Source: Chryseobacterium viscerum
Lineage (GTDB): Bacteria; Bacteroidota; Bacteroidia; Flavobacteriales; Weeksellaceae
Direction of reading: 5' to 3'
Length of the DNA: 64,000 bases
Assembly (NCBI RefSeq): GCF_025949665.1
Contig: NZ_JAPDFT010000005.1
Span: forward strand, 62,001 to 126,000
In this document: piece after piece, positions 52,575 through 60,747 of the stretch
Numbering within the stretch: position 1 is the first letter of the stretch
Layout of the letters: every line of letters begins with the position of its first letter
Program-made: the position numbers and the translations under genes
Notes under the pieces: generated by a model
The model's input: the letters and a program-made list of their open reading frames with translations, nothing else
Databases searched by the model: none
What the model was told of the DNA's origin: nothing

Positions 52575-52650
52575 TTAGTATGCTTAGGCTAAAGCCAATT
52601 GAATTGGTCATAAAAAAACGGGCTAAAGCCCGTTTCTATTGAATGCATTA
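52575..52650. repeat. Palindromic intergenic element with two GGCTAAAGCC cores
   Basis: GGCTAAAGCC occurs at 52587-52596 and again at 52621-52630. The second is in a longer stem with AAACG/CGTTT flanks followed by T-rich sequence on the minus strand, so it can also terminate the Nudix gene. A CCAATTGAATTGG palindrome links the two. Such cores recur in intergenic DNA of Chryseobacterium-type genomes, as REP-like elements. Confidence 0.55.
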
Positions 52651-52740
52651 TTTATTAATTTTTTAATACAATTCTTTATTACTCCTAATATATTTGTGAA
52701 GATTAGTGTGAATCTATTTGTGAAATTTGTGTTTAAAAAA

Positions 52741-53436
52741 CTATTTAATTTCAAAATAAAAGCCCTGTTCTTCAAGCTCTTTATATTTCTCTTTATTGAA
52801 TGTAAAAAGCTTACCAGGCCTGCCGCTGCCTTCTTTTTTAACATTATTGGTTTCATTAAGCAGTCCGTAACTCATGATTTTCTTACGGAAATTTCTCCTG
52901 TCTATTTCCTGACCTACAATTGTTTTATAAAGATTTTCAAGGTCTGAGAAGGGAAATTCTTCATTGAGAAGATTGAAGCCGATTGGTTGATATTGAATTT
53001 TTGTGCGAAGTCTTTTTAAAGCAGTCTCAATAATTGTTTTGTGGTCAAAAGCCACTGAAGGAAGTTTATTAATACTGAACCATTGTGCATCTTCTGCATC
53101 AGAATCTGCAAACAGTTCATGATAAGATGGGTTCACAAGCCCCAGATAAGCTATAGAAACCACTCTGTTCCTCGGATCCCGGCCCAGATTACCAAATGTG
53201 TAGAGTTGCTCCAGAAAATCAGGCTTTATGCCTGCTTCTTCATAAAGTTCCCGTTTTACCGCATCATCTACGCTTTCCTCATCAAGAACAAGCCCTCCCG
53301 GAAGCGCCCAGCCTCCTTTAAAAGGTTCGATATTTCTTTTAATAAGAAGGATCTGAAGATCTTTTTTATCAAAATATCCGAAAATGACGGCATCTACAGC
53401 CACTTTTATATCCTGTAATTTTTTTGGAGACTCCAT
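52741..53436 (-). CDS. NrtR-like Nudix hydrolase/winged-helix regulator
   Basis: 231 residues. N-terminal Nudix domain with an intact catalytic box (GGLVLDEESVDDAVKRELYEEAGI, about 47-70), and a C-terminal winged helix (about 150-225) including FPFSDLENLYKTIVGQEIDRRNFRKKIMSYG and GSGRPGKLFTFNKEKYKEL. Nudix-wHTH proteins of this build are NrtR-type regulators of NAD metabolism, with ADP-ribose as effector. The intact Nudix box suggests it may also hydrolyse ADP-ribose. An operator overlaps its own -7 element, as expected for autoregulation. It lies at the promoter-proximal end of the cluster. Confidence 0.88.
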   Translation of the reverse strand: MESPKKLQDIKVAVDAVIFGYFDKKDLQILLIKRNIEPFKGGWALPGGLVLDEESVDDAVKRELYEEAGIKPDFLEQLYTFGNLGRDPRNRVVSIAYLGLVNPSYHELFADSDAEDAQWFSINKLPSVAFDHKTIIETALKRLRTKIQYQPIGFNLLNEEFPFSDLENLYKTIVGQEIDRRNFRKKIMSYGLLNETNNVKKEGSGRPGKLFTFNKEKYKELEEQGFYFEIK

Positions 53437-53443
53437 AAATTAA

Positions 53444-53464
53444 TTTGCGTTATGAATACACAAA
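53444..53464. promoter_or_regulatory. 21-bp operator, Nudix regulator site
   Basis: Half-sites TTTGCGTTAT and AATACACAAA (reverse complement TTTGTGTATT). It lies 8 bp upstream of the Nudix gene ATG and overlaps the minus-strand -7 element TAACTTTG (53461-53468). It matches the other three sites in half-site and 7-bp core spacing. Confidence 0.6.
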
Positions 53465-53558
53465 GTTACAATTTATGCCCAAATTAAAAAATAATTTCGT
53501 TTATAATAAAAGTTTTATCTTTAAGTTATCATTCTAACCATCTTAAAACTAAATTATT

Positions 53559-54200
53559 ATGAAAAATGTATTAACAATTCTTTTTATTGCTTTTTTATTA
53601 ACAGCATGTGAGAAAGGAAAAACAACTGCAGCCAATACTGCTGACAAAGCCGATTCTGCTTCGACTTCTGAATGGAAACCCGTAGATTCCGCAACAGCCA
53701 TGAAAGACTGGATGGCATACTCAACTCCGGGAGAAATGCAAAAAATGCTGGCAAAATCTGACGGAACCTGGACAGGAGAAACTACCATGTGGATGGAAAA
53801 CGGAGCAAAACCTATGATGAGTAAATCTGAAGCTACCAATAAAATGATGTTTGGCGGACGTTATCAGATCACAAATCACAAAGGTGACTTTATGGGAATG
53901 CCATTTGAGGGTATGAGCATTGTAGGATATGACAACGCAAAGAAGAAGTTTGTCAGTACTTGGATAGACAATATGGGAACCGGAATCATGCATAGCGAAG
54001 GAGATTGGAATGCTTCCACAAAATCAGTTGAATTTAAAGGAAAAATGACTGATCCTTCAAGACCTGGAAAAGATTGTGACTTCAGAGAGGTTTTCACATT
54101 TGTAGATGATAATAATCAAAAGCTGGAAATGTATGGCCCTGATTCCAAAACAGGGAAAGAGTACAAAACAATGGAAATAAAGTATACCCGTAAAAAATAA
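53559..54200 (+). CDS. DUF1579 family lipoprotein
   Basis: 213 residues. MKNVLTILFIAFLLTACEKGK is a lipoprotein signal (LTAC). From about residue 50 the DUF1579 domain runs through LAKSDGTWTGETTMWMENGAKPMMSKSEATNKMMFGGRY, MGMPFEGMSIVGYDNAKKKFVSTWIDNMGTGIMHSEGDW and REVFTFVDDNNQKLEMYGPDSKTGKEYKTMEIKYTRK. Members are calycin-like periplasmic proteins of unknown ligand. Transcribed divergently from the Nudix gene. Confidence 0.85.
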   Translation: MKNVLTILFIAFLLTACEKGKTTAANTADKADSASTSEWKPVDSATAMKDWMAYSTPGEMQKMLAKSDGTWTGETTMWMENGAKPMMSKSEATNKMMFGGRYQITNHKGDFMGMPFEGMSIVGYDNAKKKFVSTWIDNMGTGIMHSEGDWNASTKSVEFKGKMTDPSRPGKDCDFREVFTFVDDNNQKLEMYGPDSKTGKEYKTMEIKYTRKK

Positions 54201-54237
54201 ACAAAAAAACCGCTTCATCAGAAGCGGTTTTTTATTG
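54201..54237. terminator. Bidirectional terminator, left copy flanking dinD
   Basis: AAACCGCTTC-ATCA-GAAGCGGTTT stem with A- and T-runs. Bases 54201-54232 are identical to 55106-55137 at the other end of dinD. Confidence 0.9.
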
Positions 54238-54239
54238 AT

Positions 54240-55082
54240 TTATTTCTTAAAAGGTTTTTTAGTTTGTTTTAAAACTTTCTTTTCATCACCATCTAATTTT
54301 CTTTGTAACTTTTTTACATCCTCTGCCGGAGGTAAATCTTCAGGGATTATTCCTCTGTTTGTCAGCATATTTCTAACAGCAACATTATTATCTATATGTT
54401 CTTCTTCAATATTCAGCTGTCCTTTTAAATTTTTATTTTGAACATTCAAACCTGTCATTTCTGCTGCAAGATCTTTAGCTTTAATACTAATTGTAGGTAA
54501 AAAGTCTGCTACTGGTCTGCTTTCAGGAACTCCCATTTTTTTCTTTAACATTTGTGTATTTAAACGAAAAAGCGCTTGATCTCCTTTACTTCTTATAACA
54601 GCAAATCCCTGGCTATCAACACCTCTTTCATATAAAATTCCTGAAAGTTGTTTTTCAGTCTGACTTAATTTTTCGCGAGCTTTGATTCTTTCATATTCTA
54701 ATAACCTCTGTTCCACCAATTCCGCTCTTCTAGTTTGTACCGCAAAATAATTCTGAGCAAATGAGATTTCCTGTTTTCTACTATCTCCATTTTGTGCGAT
54801 TAAGTAACAACCATATCTTGTTAGTAAAATATCATCTATTTCTTTCTCCGCTCCTTTAGGCATTTGTATCGTTTTCCTGACATCAGGAAAATGATACTCA
54901 ATTAACTCTCCAACGTTTTTACAAGCATCTTTGGCTTTAATAATTACTTTTTCAAAGTTTTCCCATTTACTATATCCCAATAATATTTGTAAATCTCTTG
55001 CACTCCAGCATTCTATCCCCTCCAGTTCAGAGGCTGCTTCTTCAAATTTATAGAATAAATCTTTTATTTCTTCTGATTTCAT
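54240..55082 (-). CDS. dinD: DNA damage-inducible protein D (DinD family)
   Basis: 280 residues from the ATG at 55082. MKSEEIKDLFYKFEEAASELEGIECWSARDLQILLGYSKWENFEKVIIKAKDAC and the following GCYLIAQNGDSRKQEISFAQNYFAVQTRRAELVEQRL are diagnostic of DinD (Bro-N-like N-terminus with a helical C-terminal half). In E. coli the protein is SOS-induced and inhibits RecA filament activity. The gene is exactly bracketed by two identical 32-bp terminators, which suggests acquisition or duplication by recombination. No LexA box was identified. Confidence 0.9.
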   Translation of the reverse strand: MKSEEIKDLFYKFEEAASELEGIECWSARDLQILLGYSKWENFEKVIIKAKDACKNVGELIEYHFPDVRKTIQMPKGAEKEIDDILLTRYGCYLIAQNGDSRKQEISFAQNYFAVQTRRAELVEQRLLEYERIKAREKLSQTEKQLSGILYERGVDSQGFAVIRSKGDQALFRLNTQMLKKKMGVPESRPVADFLPTISIKAKDLAAEMTGLNVQNKNLKGQLNIEEEHIDNNVAVRNMLTNRGIIPEDLPPAEDVKKLQRKLDGDEKKVLKQTKKPFKK

Positions 55083-55105
55083 TAATAATGTGTTTTTATA
55101 AATGT

Positions 55106-55140
55106 ACAAAAAAACCGCTTCATCAGAAGCGGTTTTTATT
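55106..55140. terminator. Bidirectional terminator, right copy flanking dinD
   Basis: Same stem and flanks as at 54201-54237 over 32 bp. It serves lepA (minus) and stands directly before dinD, whose start codon lies 24 bp away. Confidence 0.88.
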
Positions 55141-55150
55141 TTATAATGAA

Positions 55151-56947
55151 TTAATCATTCAGTTTTAATACAGCCATGAACGCTGATTGTGGTACTTCTA
55201 CTCTACCAATCTGCTTCATTTTCTTCTTTCCTTCTTTCTGCTTTTCCAATAGCTTACGTTTTCTGGAAATATCTCCACCGTAACATTTTGCTGTAACGTC
55301 TTTTCTTAAGGCTTTAATGGTTTCTCTTGCGATTACTTTCGTCCCCAATGCAGCCTGAACAGCAATATCAAACTGTTGTCTCGGAATCAGCTCACGAAGC
55401 TTTTCACACATTCTTTTACCGATATAATAAGCATTAGAATCATGGATCAATGAAGATAGTGCATCTACCATATCACCATTGATCAGGATATCCATTTTTA
55501 CAAGCTTGGAAGCTCTGAATCCGATTGGGTGATAATCGAAGGAAGCATATCCTTTAGAGATTGATTTTAATCTGTCATAGAAGTCAAATACAACTTCAGC
55601 AAGCGGCATATTGAAAATCAGTTCCACTCTTTCTGATGTTAAATAACTCTGGTTAACGATCTCCCCCCTCTTTTCGATACATAATGTCATTACTGCTCCT
55701 ACGAAATCGGATTTTGTAATGATTGAAGCCTTGATGAAAGGTTCTTCTACTCTATCCATTGTTGAAGGATCCATCATTTCAGACGGATTGTTGATCAGAA
55801 TCGGAACTTCAGGTTCTTTTTTAGTATATCCAAAATATGAAACGTTCGGTACTGTTGTGATTACGTTCATATTAAACTCTCTGTCAAGACGTTCCTGAAC
55901 GATTTCCATGTGAAGCATTCCTAAGAATCCGCAACGGAAACCAAAACCAAGAGCAGCAGAACTTTCTGGTTCAAAAACCAAAGAAGCATCATTAAGTCTT
56001 AATTTTTCAAGGGAGAACCTAAGTTCTTCAAAATCCTCAGAATCAATTGGATAAATCCCGGCAAACACCATTGGCTTTACTTCCTCGAATCCATCGATAG
56101 GGCCTTCAGCTGGTTTTTCAAAAGAAGTGATGGTATCTCCTACTTTTACCTCACGGGCATCTTTAATTCCGGAAACCAGGTACCCTACATCTCCACACTG
56201 AATGGTTTTCTTCGGAACCTGTTTCAATTTCAATGTTCCTACTTCATCAGCTCCATATTCTTTTCCGGTTGCGAAGAACTTAATTTTTTCGTTCTTAGTA
56301 ATGCTTCCGTTCACCACTTTGAAATAGGCTTCAATGCCTCTGAACGGGTTGTATACAGAGTCAAAAATCAGGGCCTGAAGCGGTCCGTCAGGATTTCCTA
56401 CCGGTGCAGGAATTCTTTCTACGATCTGCTCCAAAAGATGATGAACACCTTCTCCTGTTTTTCCTGAAACTCTCAATACATCTTCATATTCACATCCGAT
56501 AAGATTCATAATCTCATCTGTTACTTCTTCAGGATTTGCAGACGGAAGGTCAATTTTATTTAGAATCGGAATGATTGTCAAATCATTTTCCAACGCCAGA
56601 TACAGGTTGCTGATGGTTTGTGCCTGAATACTCTGTGCAGCATCTACGATAAGAAGTGCTCCTTCACAGGCAGCAATAGAACGGGATACTTCATAAGAAA
56701 AGTCAACGTGTCCCGGTGTATCAATAAGGTTTAAAATATATTTTTCTCCTTTATACTCATAATCCATTTGGATGGCGTGTGACTTGATTGTAATCCCACG
56801 TTCTTTCTCCAAATCCATATCATCAAGCGTCTGAGACTGTAATTCTCTTTGGGTCACGGTATTCGTATACTCCAATAGACGGTCTGCCAGGGTACTTTTA
56901 CCGTGGTCGATATGAGCGATTATGCAAAAATTTCGTATGTTTTTCAT
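55151..56947 (-). CDS. lepA: Elongation factor 4 (LepA)
   Basis: 598 residues. GTPase motifs IAHIDHGKSTLADRLLE (G1), KERGITIKSHAI (G2), LIDTPGHVDFSYEV (G3), NKIDLP (G4) and KTGEG (G5), then domain II, and the LepA-specific C-terminus (AALGTKVIARETIKALRKDVTAKCYGGDISRKRKLLEKQKEGKKKMKQIG). It back-translocates or remodels stalled ribosomes. Full length, single-gene unit. Confidence 0.97.
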   Translation of the reverse strand: MKNIRNFCIIAHIDHGKSTLADRLLEYTNTVTQRELQSQTLDDMDLEKERGITIKSHAIQMDYEYKGEKYILNLIDTPGHVDFSYEVSRSIAACEGALLIVDAAQSIQAQTISNLYLALENDLTIIPILNKIDLPSANPEEVTDEIMNLIGCEYEDVLRVSGKTGEGVHHLLEQIVERIPAPVGNPDGPLQALIFDSVYNPFRGIEAYFKVVNGSITKNEKIKFFATGKEYGADEVGTLKLKQVPKKTIQCGDVGYLVSGIKDAREVKVGDTITSFEKPAEGPIDGFEEVKPMVFAGIYPIDSEDFEELRFSLEKLRLNDASLVFEPESSAALGFGFRCGFLGMLHMEIVQERLDREFNMNVITTVPNVSYFGYTKKEPEVPILINNPSEMMDPSTMDRVEEPFIKASIITKSDFVGAVMTLCIEKRGEIVNQSYLTSERVELIFNMPLAEVVFDFYDRLKSISKGYASFDYHPIGFRASKLVKMDILINGDMVDALSSLIHDSNAYYIGKRMCEKLRELIPRQQFDIAVQAALGTKVIARETIKALRKDVTAKCYGGDISRKRKLLEKQKEGKKKMKQIGRVEVPQSAFMAVLKLND

Positions 56948-57072
56948 TTAAGAATCTTGTAATTTGCAAAGATAAGAAAATGCAAGAGAATTTTTCATTC
57001 TTAATTCTTTCTTTTAACTGAAACACAGATAACAATAAGAAGAGAAGTTAAATTTTTCTCTTTTTTTCAATA

Positions 57073-58092
57073 TTATTTCGTTTTCCCAAAGTCATCCGGT
57101 AACAAATAATTTCCTGTAAAAGGATCAAGATAAACTTTAGGGCCCAAAGTATTCTTCTTTTTATTTGACCCGCTGATATCAATAACTGCTCCAATAACAC
57201 CACCAACCAGACCACCTGCAGCAACACCAATTGTAACACTACTTGCAGTTGTTTCAGGAAATAATTCTGCTTTTGTTACTTCAATAAAAATGCCGTTCTC
57301 ATCTTTAAAAATCTCAGTATAACCAACAGGAATATTTTTATATGCTATCCCTTTATGCACAAAAGCATAAAAATGTCTTATTCCCGTTTTCTCATCTCCT
57401 TTTACTGCCTTTGTAACAACTCCTTTATCATTAGCTTGTAAAGCAAATCCGGGTTCAGGATTATGAGTAAAAAAACTATAATAATCTTTGTACACGCCAT
57501 CTTTCAGTTCGTTTGCTTTTAGGATATTAAGTTTTTCTTTTAATACAGAGGCATAGTTAGGAAGATCATTTTCTGAAATACTAAATTCCCAAGGTTCTCC
57601 TTTATAAGATTCTTTAAACAGGTCAGTAAGAATTAAAGTCGTTTTTCTTGCCAGACTTTGTGCCAGATATGGTGTTGTACGGGATGAAACAATTGCTACC
57701 GTATCTTTTCTGTCAATAAAATGATATCCGTCTTCTTTTTTAAGGAATGTACTCGCTCTTAATTCAAGCTTTCCTATAGAGTACTTTTCTTTTTTGTCTT
57801 CTGAAATATTCAAACTTTCCAGCAAAAGAACCATGTCATTACTTCCTCTTACCGGATTGTATTTATAAAACCAGTCTTCTATGTCTTTAGCGGCATTATT
57901 TTCGAAAACAACTTTCACCTCGTCCTTATGATACATAACTGTACCAACTTCCTGACTGGCTCTCTGATCTATCACCATAAGGCTTTTAACAGAGTTTTTG
58001 TTGTCTTTAATAGATTTTGAAAGATCAATCGTTTCTGTTTTCTGTCCAAATAATATTATCGAAAATAATAAAAAGAAAAGTGTTTTTTTCAT
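57073..58092 (-). CDS. Secreted hypothetical protein with C-terminal glycine-rich hydrophobic segment
   Basis: 339 residues. Signal peptide MKKTLFFLLFSIILFGQ. The body is alpha/beta without a family I recognise. Near the C-terminus SSVTIGVAAGGLVGGVIGAVIDI (about 284-306) is a Gly-zipper-like membrane segment, preceded by YTEIFKDENGIFIEVTKAELFP. The layout resembles a lipocalin-sized exported protein with a Gly-zipper membrane insertion. Function unknown. It is separated from the sigma/anti-sigma operon by a terminator. Confidence 0.65.
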   Translation of the reverse strand: MKKTLFFLLFSIILFGQKTETIDLSKSIKDNKNSVKSLMVIDQRASQEVGTVMYHKDEVKVVFENNAAKDIEDWFYKYNPVRGSNDMVLLLESLNISEDKKEKYSIGKLELRASTFLKKEDGYHFIDRKDTVAIVSSRTTPYLAQSLARKTTLILTDLFKESYKGEPWEFSISENDLPNYASVLKEKLNILKANELKDGVYKDYYSFFTHNPEPGFALQANDKGVVTKAVKGDEKTGIRHFYAFVHKGIAYKNIPVGYTEIFKDENGIFIEVTKAELFPETTASSVTIGVAAGGLVGGVIGAVIDISGSNKKKNTLGPKVYLDPFTGNYLLPDDFGKTK

Positions 58093-58129
58093 AAGTGATA
58101 CTTTCCGGTAAAAGTAATTTTTTTTGTTG

Positions 58130-58172
58130 TAAAAATTAAACGGCTCTCACAGAAAGATCTGTAAGAGCCGTC
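58130..58172 (-). terminator. Terminator of the ECF sigma operon
   Basis: CGGCTCTTACAG/CTGTGAGAGCCG (58141-58170; one C-A mismatch) followed by TTTAATTTTT on the minus strand. Confidence 0.8.
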
Positions 58173-58193
58173 CAACATTAAAAAAATAAACTA

Positions 58194-58703
58194 TTATGGG
58201 TTTTGTTTAGGTCCCGAAGCATTATTGTTTCCGTGAGGTTTTCTTTCATCCATTTTATCTTTCATCATTTTCTCAGATTGAAACAGCTTCAGAACTTTTT
58301 GGCAGGGAATTACCTGCTGCATTTTTTCTGCATATTTTTTTCTGTTATCCAATAACTTTTGTCCTACTTCAAAGCTTTGCTGCAATTTTGCTTTTGCTTC
58401 TTCATCCGTTAAAGTTTCAGGATCAAAGCTTGAATTAAACTGACTTTTTATTTGTTTCTGGCTGTCCAGATATTCGTTATACAGTTGTGTAAATTCTGCT
58501 TTATCACCTGGATCAACATTCAGATTATCCATGATCATATTGTTCCTGAATTTCTTAAGGAGCTCTTTTCTCTCTTCCGGAGAAAGATTATTGATGACTT
58601 CCTTTCTTTGCTTAGGGTCCATCTTCTTCCAGTCGTAATCAGTTCTTTGGGCATTTAATCCAAAGCCATAAATAATCAAAAACGTCAATAATATCTTTTT
58701 CAT
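58194..58703 (-). CDS. Secreted Spy-like protein associated with the ECF sigma operon
   Basis: 169 residues. Signal peptide MKKILLTFLIIYGFGLNAQ. The mature part is helical and charged: LSPEERKELLKKFRNNMIMDNLNVDPGDKAEFTQLYNEYLDSQKQI, LTDEEAKAKLQQSFEVGQKLLDNRKKYAEKMQQV. This recalls LTXXQ/Spy-type periplasmic chaperones, often labelled as the sensor of an ECF sigma factor in Bacteroidetes. It lies 6 bp downstream of the anti-sigma gene. Confidence 0.75.
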   Translation of the reverse strand: MKKILLTFLIIYGFGLNAQRTDYDWKKMDPKQRKEVINNLSPEERKELLKKFRNNMIMDNLNVDPGDKAEFTQLYNEYLDSQKQIKSQFNSSFDPETLTDEEAKAKLQQSFEVGQKLLDNRKKYAEKMQQVIPCQKVLKLFQSEKMMKDKMDERKPHGNNNASGPKQNP

Positions 58704-58709
58704 TTTCTT

Positions 58710-59252
58710 TTAATTATAAATATCCAAATAAACGTCCTGAGTCGAATTACTTGCTAACTCTGCAATTTCAGAATTAGAAAACGAGTCCAGATATTCATTC
58801 ATTTGTGTTTCTTCTTTTTTCTTTACGGTTTTCACCTGTTTTGGTGCCTCAATTGTTTTTTCAGTTTCGTTTACACTTTTATAAGCATAACTATCATTAT
58901 TCTTTTGATTTTCAACTGTTTGATCATTATTTTCAACAGAAGTTAAATCAGATTTTAAAGTTTCATAAGCGAGCTCACCTTCAGTTTTGGGTTCTTTGGT
59001 ATTGGCTGCATATGCTGTTTCAGAATTCAATTCTTTTTGAACAGAATCATTATCCGAATTGAAAACATAAGTTGCTCCAAAAATCAAAGCCAGTGATGCC
59101 GCTGCGGCATACATCCAGTTCAGCTTAAAGACAGGTGCTTTTTTACTTGTCTTTATATCATTCATAACGTTCTCCTGAATATTTTCAAACATATCATCAG
59201 GAACTGTGTAAATGTTCTTACGCTCTAATTTTTCTATGTCGAACTCTTTCAT
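58710..59252 (-). CDS. Anti-sigma factor-like membrane protein
   Basis: 180 residues from the ATG at 59252; a TTG 15 bases upstream is the alternative. A short cytoplasmic part (MKEFDIEKLERKNIYTVPDDMFENIQENVMNDIK) precedes a membrane helix (WMYAAAASLALIFGATYVF, about 43-62), then a long polar periplasmic domain rich in Asn/Glu. No zinc-finger (ZAS) cysteines are seen, so it is an atypical anti-sigma. It starts about 20 bp after the sigma factor stop. Confidence 0.75.
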   Translation of the reverse strand: MKEFDIEKLERKNIYTVPDDMFENIQENVMNDIKTSKKAPVFKLNWMYAAAASLALIFGATYVFNSDNDSVQKELNSETAYAANTKEPKTEGELAYETLKSDLTSVENNDQTVENQKNNDSYAYKSVNETEKTIEAPKQVKTVKKKEETQMNEYLDSFSNSEIAELASNSTQDVYLDIYN

Positions 59253-59270
59253 CTTTGTTGGGGTCAAAAA

Positions 59271-59822
59271 TTATCTTTCGTAATTTTCTTTAATATAATC
59301 TTCTATCTTCTGTTTGGCATAATGATAATTTGTTTTCAAAGTTCCTACTGACATATCTACAATTTTTGATATTTCTTCGTAGGGCAAATCATCATAATAC
59401 CGCATCATAAATACCAGTTTCTGCTTCTCGGGCAGGCTTTGTATAGCGCTCTGCAGCAAAATCTGTATTTCTTCGGCATCTCCTTCTGTATTGTCAGCCA
59501 CAAGATTCTGCATGTGATACTCAGGATCTTCATCAGTTTTCTGCATCTTCTTCATTTTGTTCACCTGCTGTAATGCTTCGTTGGTTGCAATTCTGTACAA
59601 CCAGGTATACAGCTGGCTATCATTTTTGAACTGATGAAAATTTTGATAAGCTTTAATAAAAGTTTCCTGCAAAGTATCCTGTGCAAGATCTCCGTCCACA
59701 ATAATTCTTCTTATGTGCCAGTACAATCTGCTTTGATAGGCATCCATCAAGGCCCGGACACCTTTATCCTGGGTCCGTGGATTCTGCATCAACGAAATAA
59801 TTTCCGCGTCCTTAATCTTCAT
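59271..59822 (-). CDS. ECF-type RNA polymerase sigma factor
   Basis: 183 residues. Sigma-70 region 2 (about 20-90: YWHIRRIIVDGDLAQDTLQETFIKAYQNFHQFKNDSQLYTWLYRIATNEALQQV) and region 4 (about 125-178: AIQSLPEKQKLVFMMRYYDDLPYEEISKIVDMSVGTLKTNYHYAKQKI) are complete. First gene of an operon with the anti-sigma and Spy-like genes. Likely responds to an envelope signal. Confidence 0.95.
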   Translation of the reverse strand: MKIKDAEIISLMQNPRTQDKGVRALMDAYQSRLYWHIRRIIVDGDLAQDTLQETFIKAYQNFHQFKNDSQLYTWLYRIATNEALQQVNKMKKMQKTDEDPEYHMQNLVADNTEGDAEEIQILLQSAIQSLPEKQKLVFMMRYYDDLPYEEISKIVDMSVGTLKTNYHYAKQKIEDYIKENYER

Positions 59823-59991
59823 AAGATGCCTTCATTGTTTTGGATTACAAAAATAGCTGAAAGTTAAATTAAAAACTCAATTTTCAATTTAAATATTAAA
59901 AATAATATGAGACACTTACGCAATAAACGTGCCTATATTGAAGTACTGAATTTCTGAAATCATCTTCCTTTCCCGGCTCGGCTTAAAATCT

Positions 59992-59999
59992 TATATTTG
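59992..59999 (+). promoter_or_regulatory. -7 element placed against the DUF2520 start codon
   Basis: TATATTTG ends 4 bp before the ATG at 60004, with a TTTC at 59969-59972 (19-bp spacer) where TTTG would be expected. Transcription would begin at or within a few bases of the start codon. Confidence 0.5.
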
Positions 60000-60003
60000 T
60001 TAT

Positions 60004-60747
60004 ATGCAAATTGTAATCATTGGTTCCGGAAATGTTGCCTATCATATGGCAAAAGCTTTGAAAAGCATTCCCCTGGCCCAGATTTTTGGCAGGAACGAAA
60101 AAGAATTAAGTAAGATTTCAGAAGAATTAAACATTCCTTATTCCACAGATCATCTGGAGGAAGCGGATCTTTATATCATCTGTGTAAGTGATAATTCTGT
60201 AGAGGAAGTTTCAAAGATTATTACCAAAAAAGACTGTCTGGTTTCCCATACATCAGGATCACTTCCAAAAGAAGTCTTGGCTGGTGAGTACAGGAAAGCC
60301 AGCTTCTATCCTTTACAGACCTTTTCAAAATCAAAAGAGCTGGAATATGAAAAAATTCCATTTTTCGTAGAAGCAGAAAATGAAGGAGATCAGAAAATAT
60401 TGCTTGACCTCGCTTCACAGATTTCAGAAAAAGTAATGGAAAGCAGCCACGAAAAAAGAAAATATATTCATTTAACAGCTGTTTTTGCCTGTAATTTTGT
60501 GAATCATCTTTTTTCAAGGGCTAAAGAAATTTCGGATTCTCAGGAGATTCCGTTTGATTATTTTTTACCGCTGATTGATGAAACGGTTCAGAAAATTTAT
60601 GAAATTGAACCTAAACAGGCACAGACCGGACCTGCAGTGAGAAATGACGTAAGAATTTTACAGCTGCATGAAGAGTTATTAAAAGACGAAAGTCTTGAAA
60701 TTTATAAAACAATGAATCATTCTATTCAGAAAATGTATGGGTTATAA
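60004..60747 (+). CDS. Rossmann-like and DUF2520 domain protein
   Basis: 247 residues. MQIVIIGSGNVAYHMAKAL begins a GxGxxA Rossmann fold (F420/ProC-like NAD(P) binding), fixing the start at 60004. The C-terminal DUF2520 portion (about 125-240) contains AVFACNFVNHLFSRAKEISDSQEIPFDYFLPLIDETVQKIYEIEPKQAQTGPAVRNDVRIL, including the conserved TGPAxR block. Function in Bacteroidetes is unestablished. It overlaps kdsC by 11 bp. Confidence 0.9.
   Translation: MQIVIIGSGNVAYHMAKALKSIPLAQIFGRNEKELSKISEELNIPYSTDHLEEADLYIICVSDNSVEEVSKIITKKDCLVSHTSGSLPKEVLAGEYRKASFYPLQTFSKSKELEYEKIPFFVEAENEGDQKILLDLASQISEKVMESSHEKRKYIHLTAVFACNFVNHLFSRAKEISDSQEIPFDYFLPLIDETVQKIYEIEPKQAQTGPAVRNDVRILQLHEELLKDESLEIYKTMNHSIQKMYGL

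Noticed and set aside
44942..53436. The NAD/ADP-ribose cluster as a phage defence island or prophage
   Set aside because: No integrase, phage structural gene, restriction enzyme or toxin-like partner is visible; defence remains possible but unsupported.
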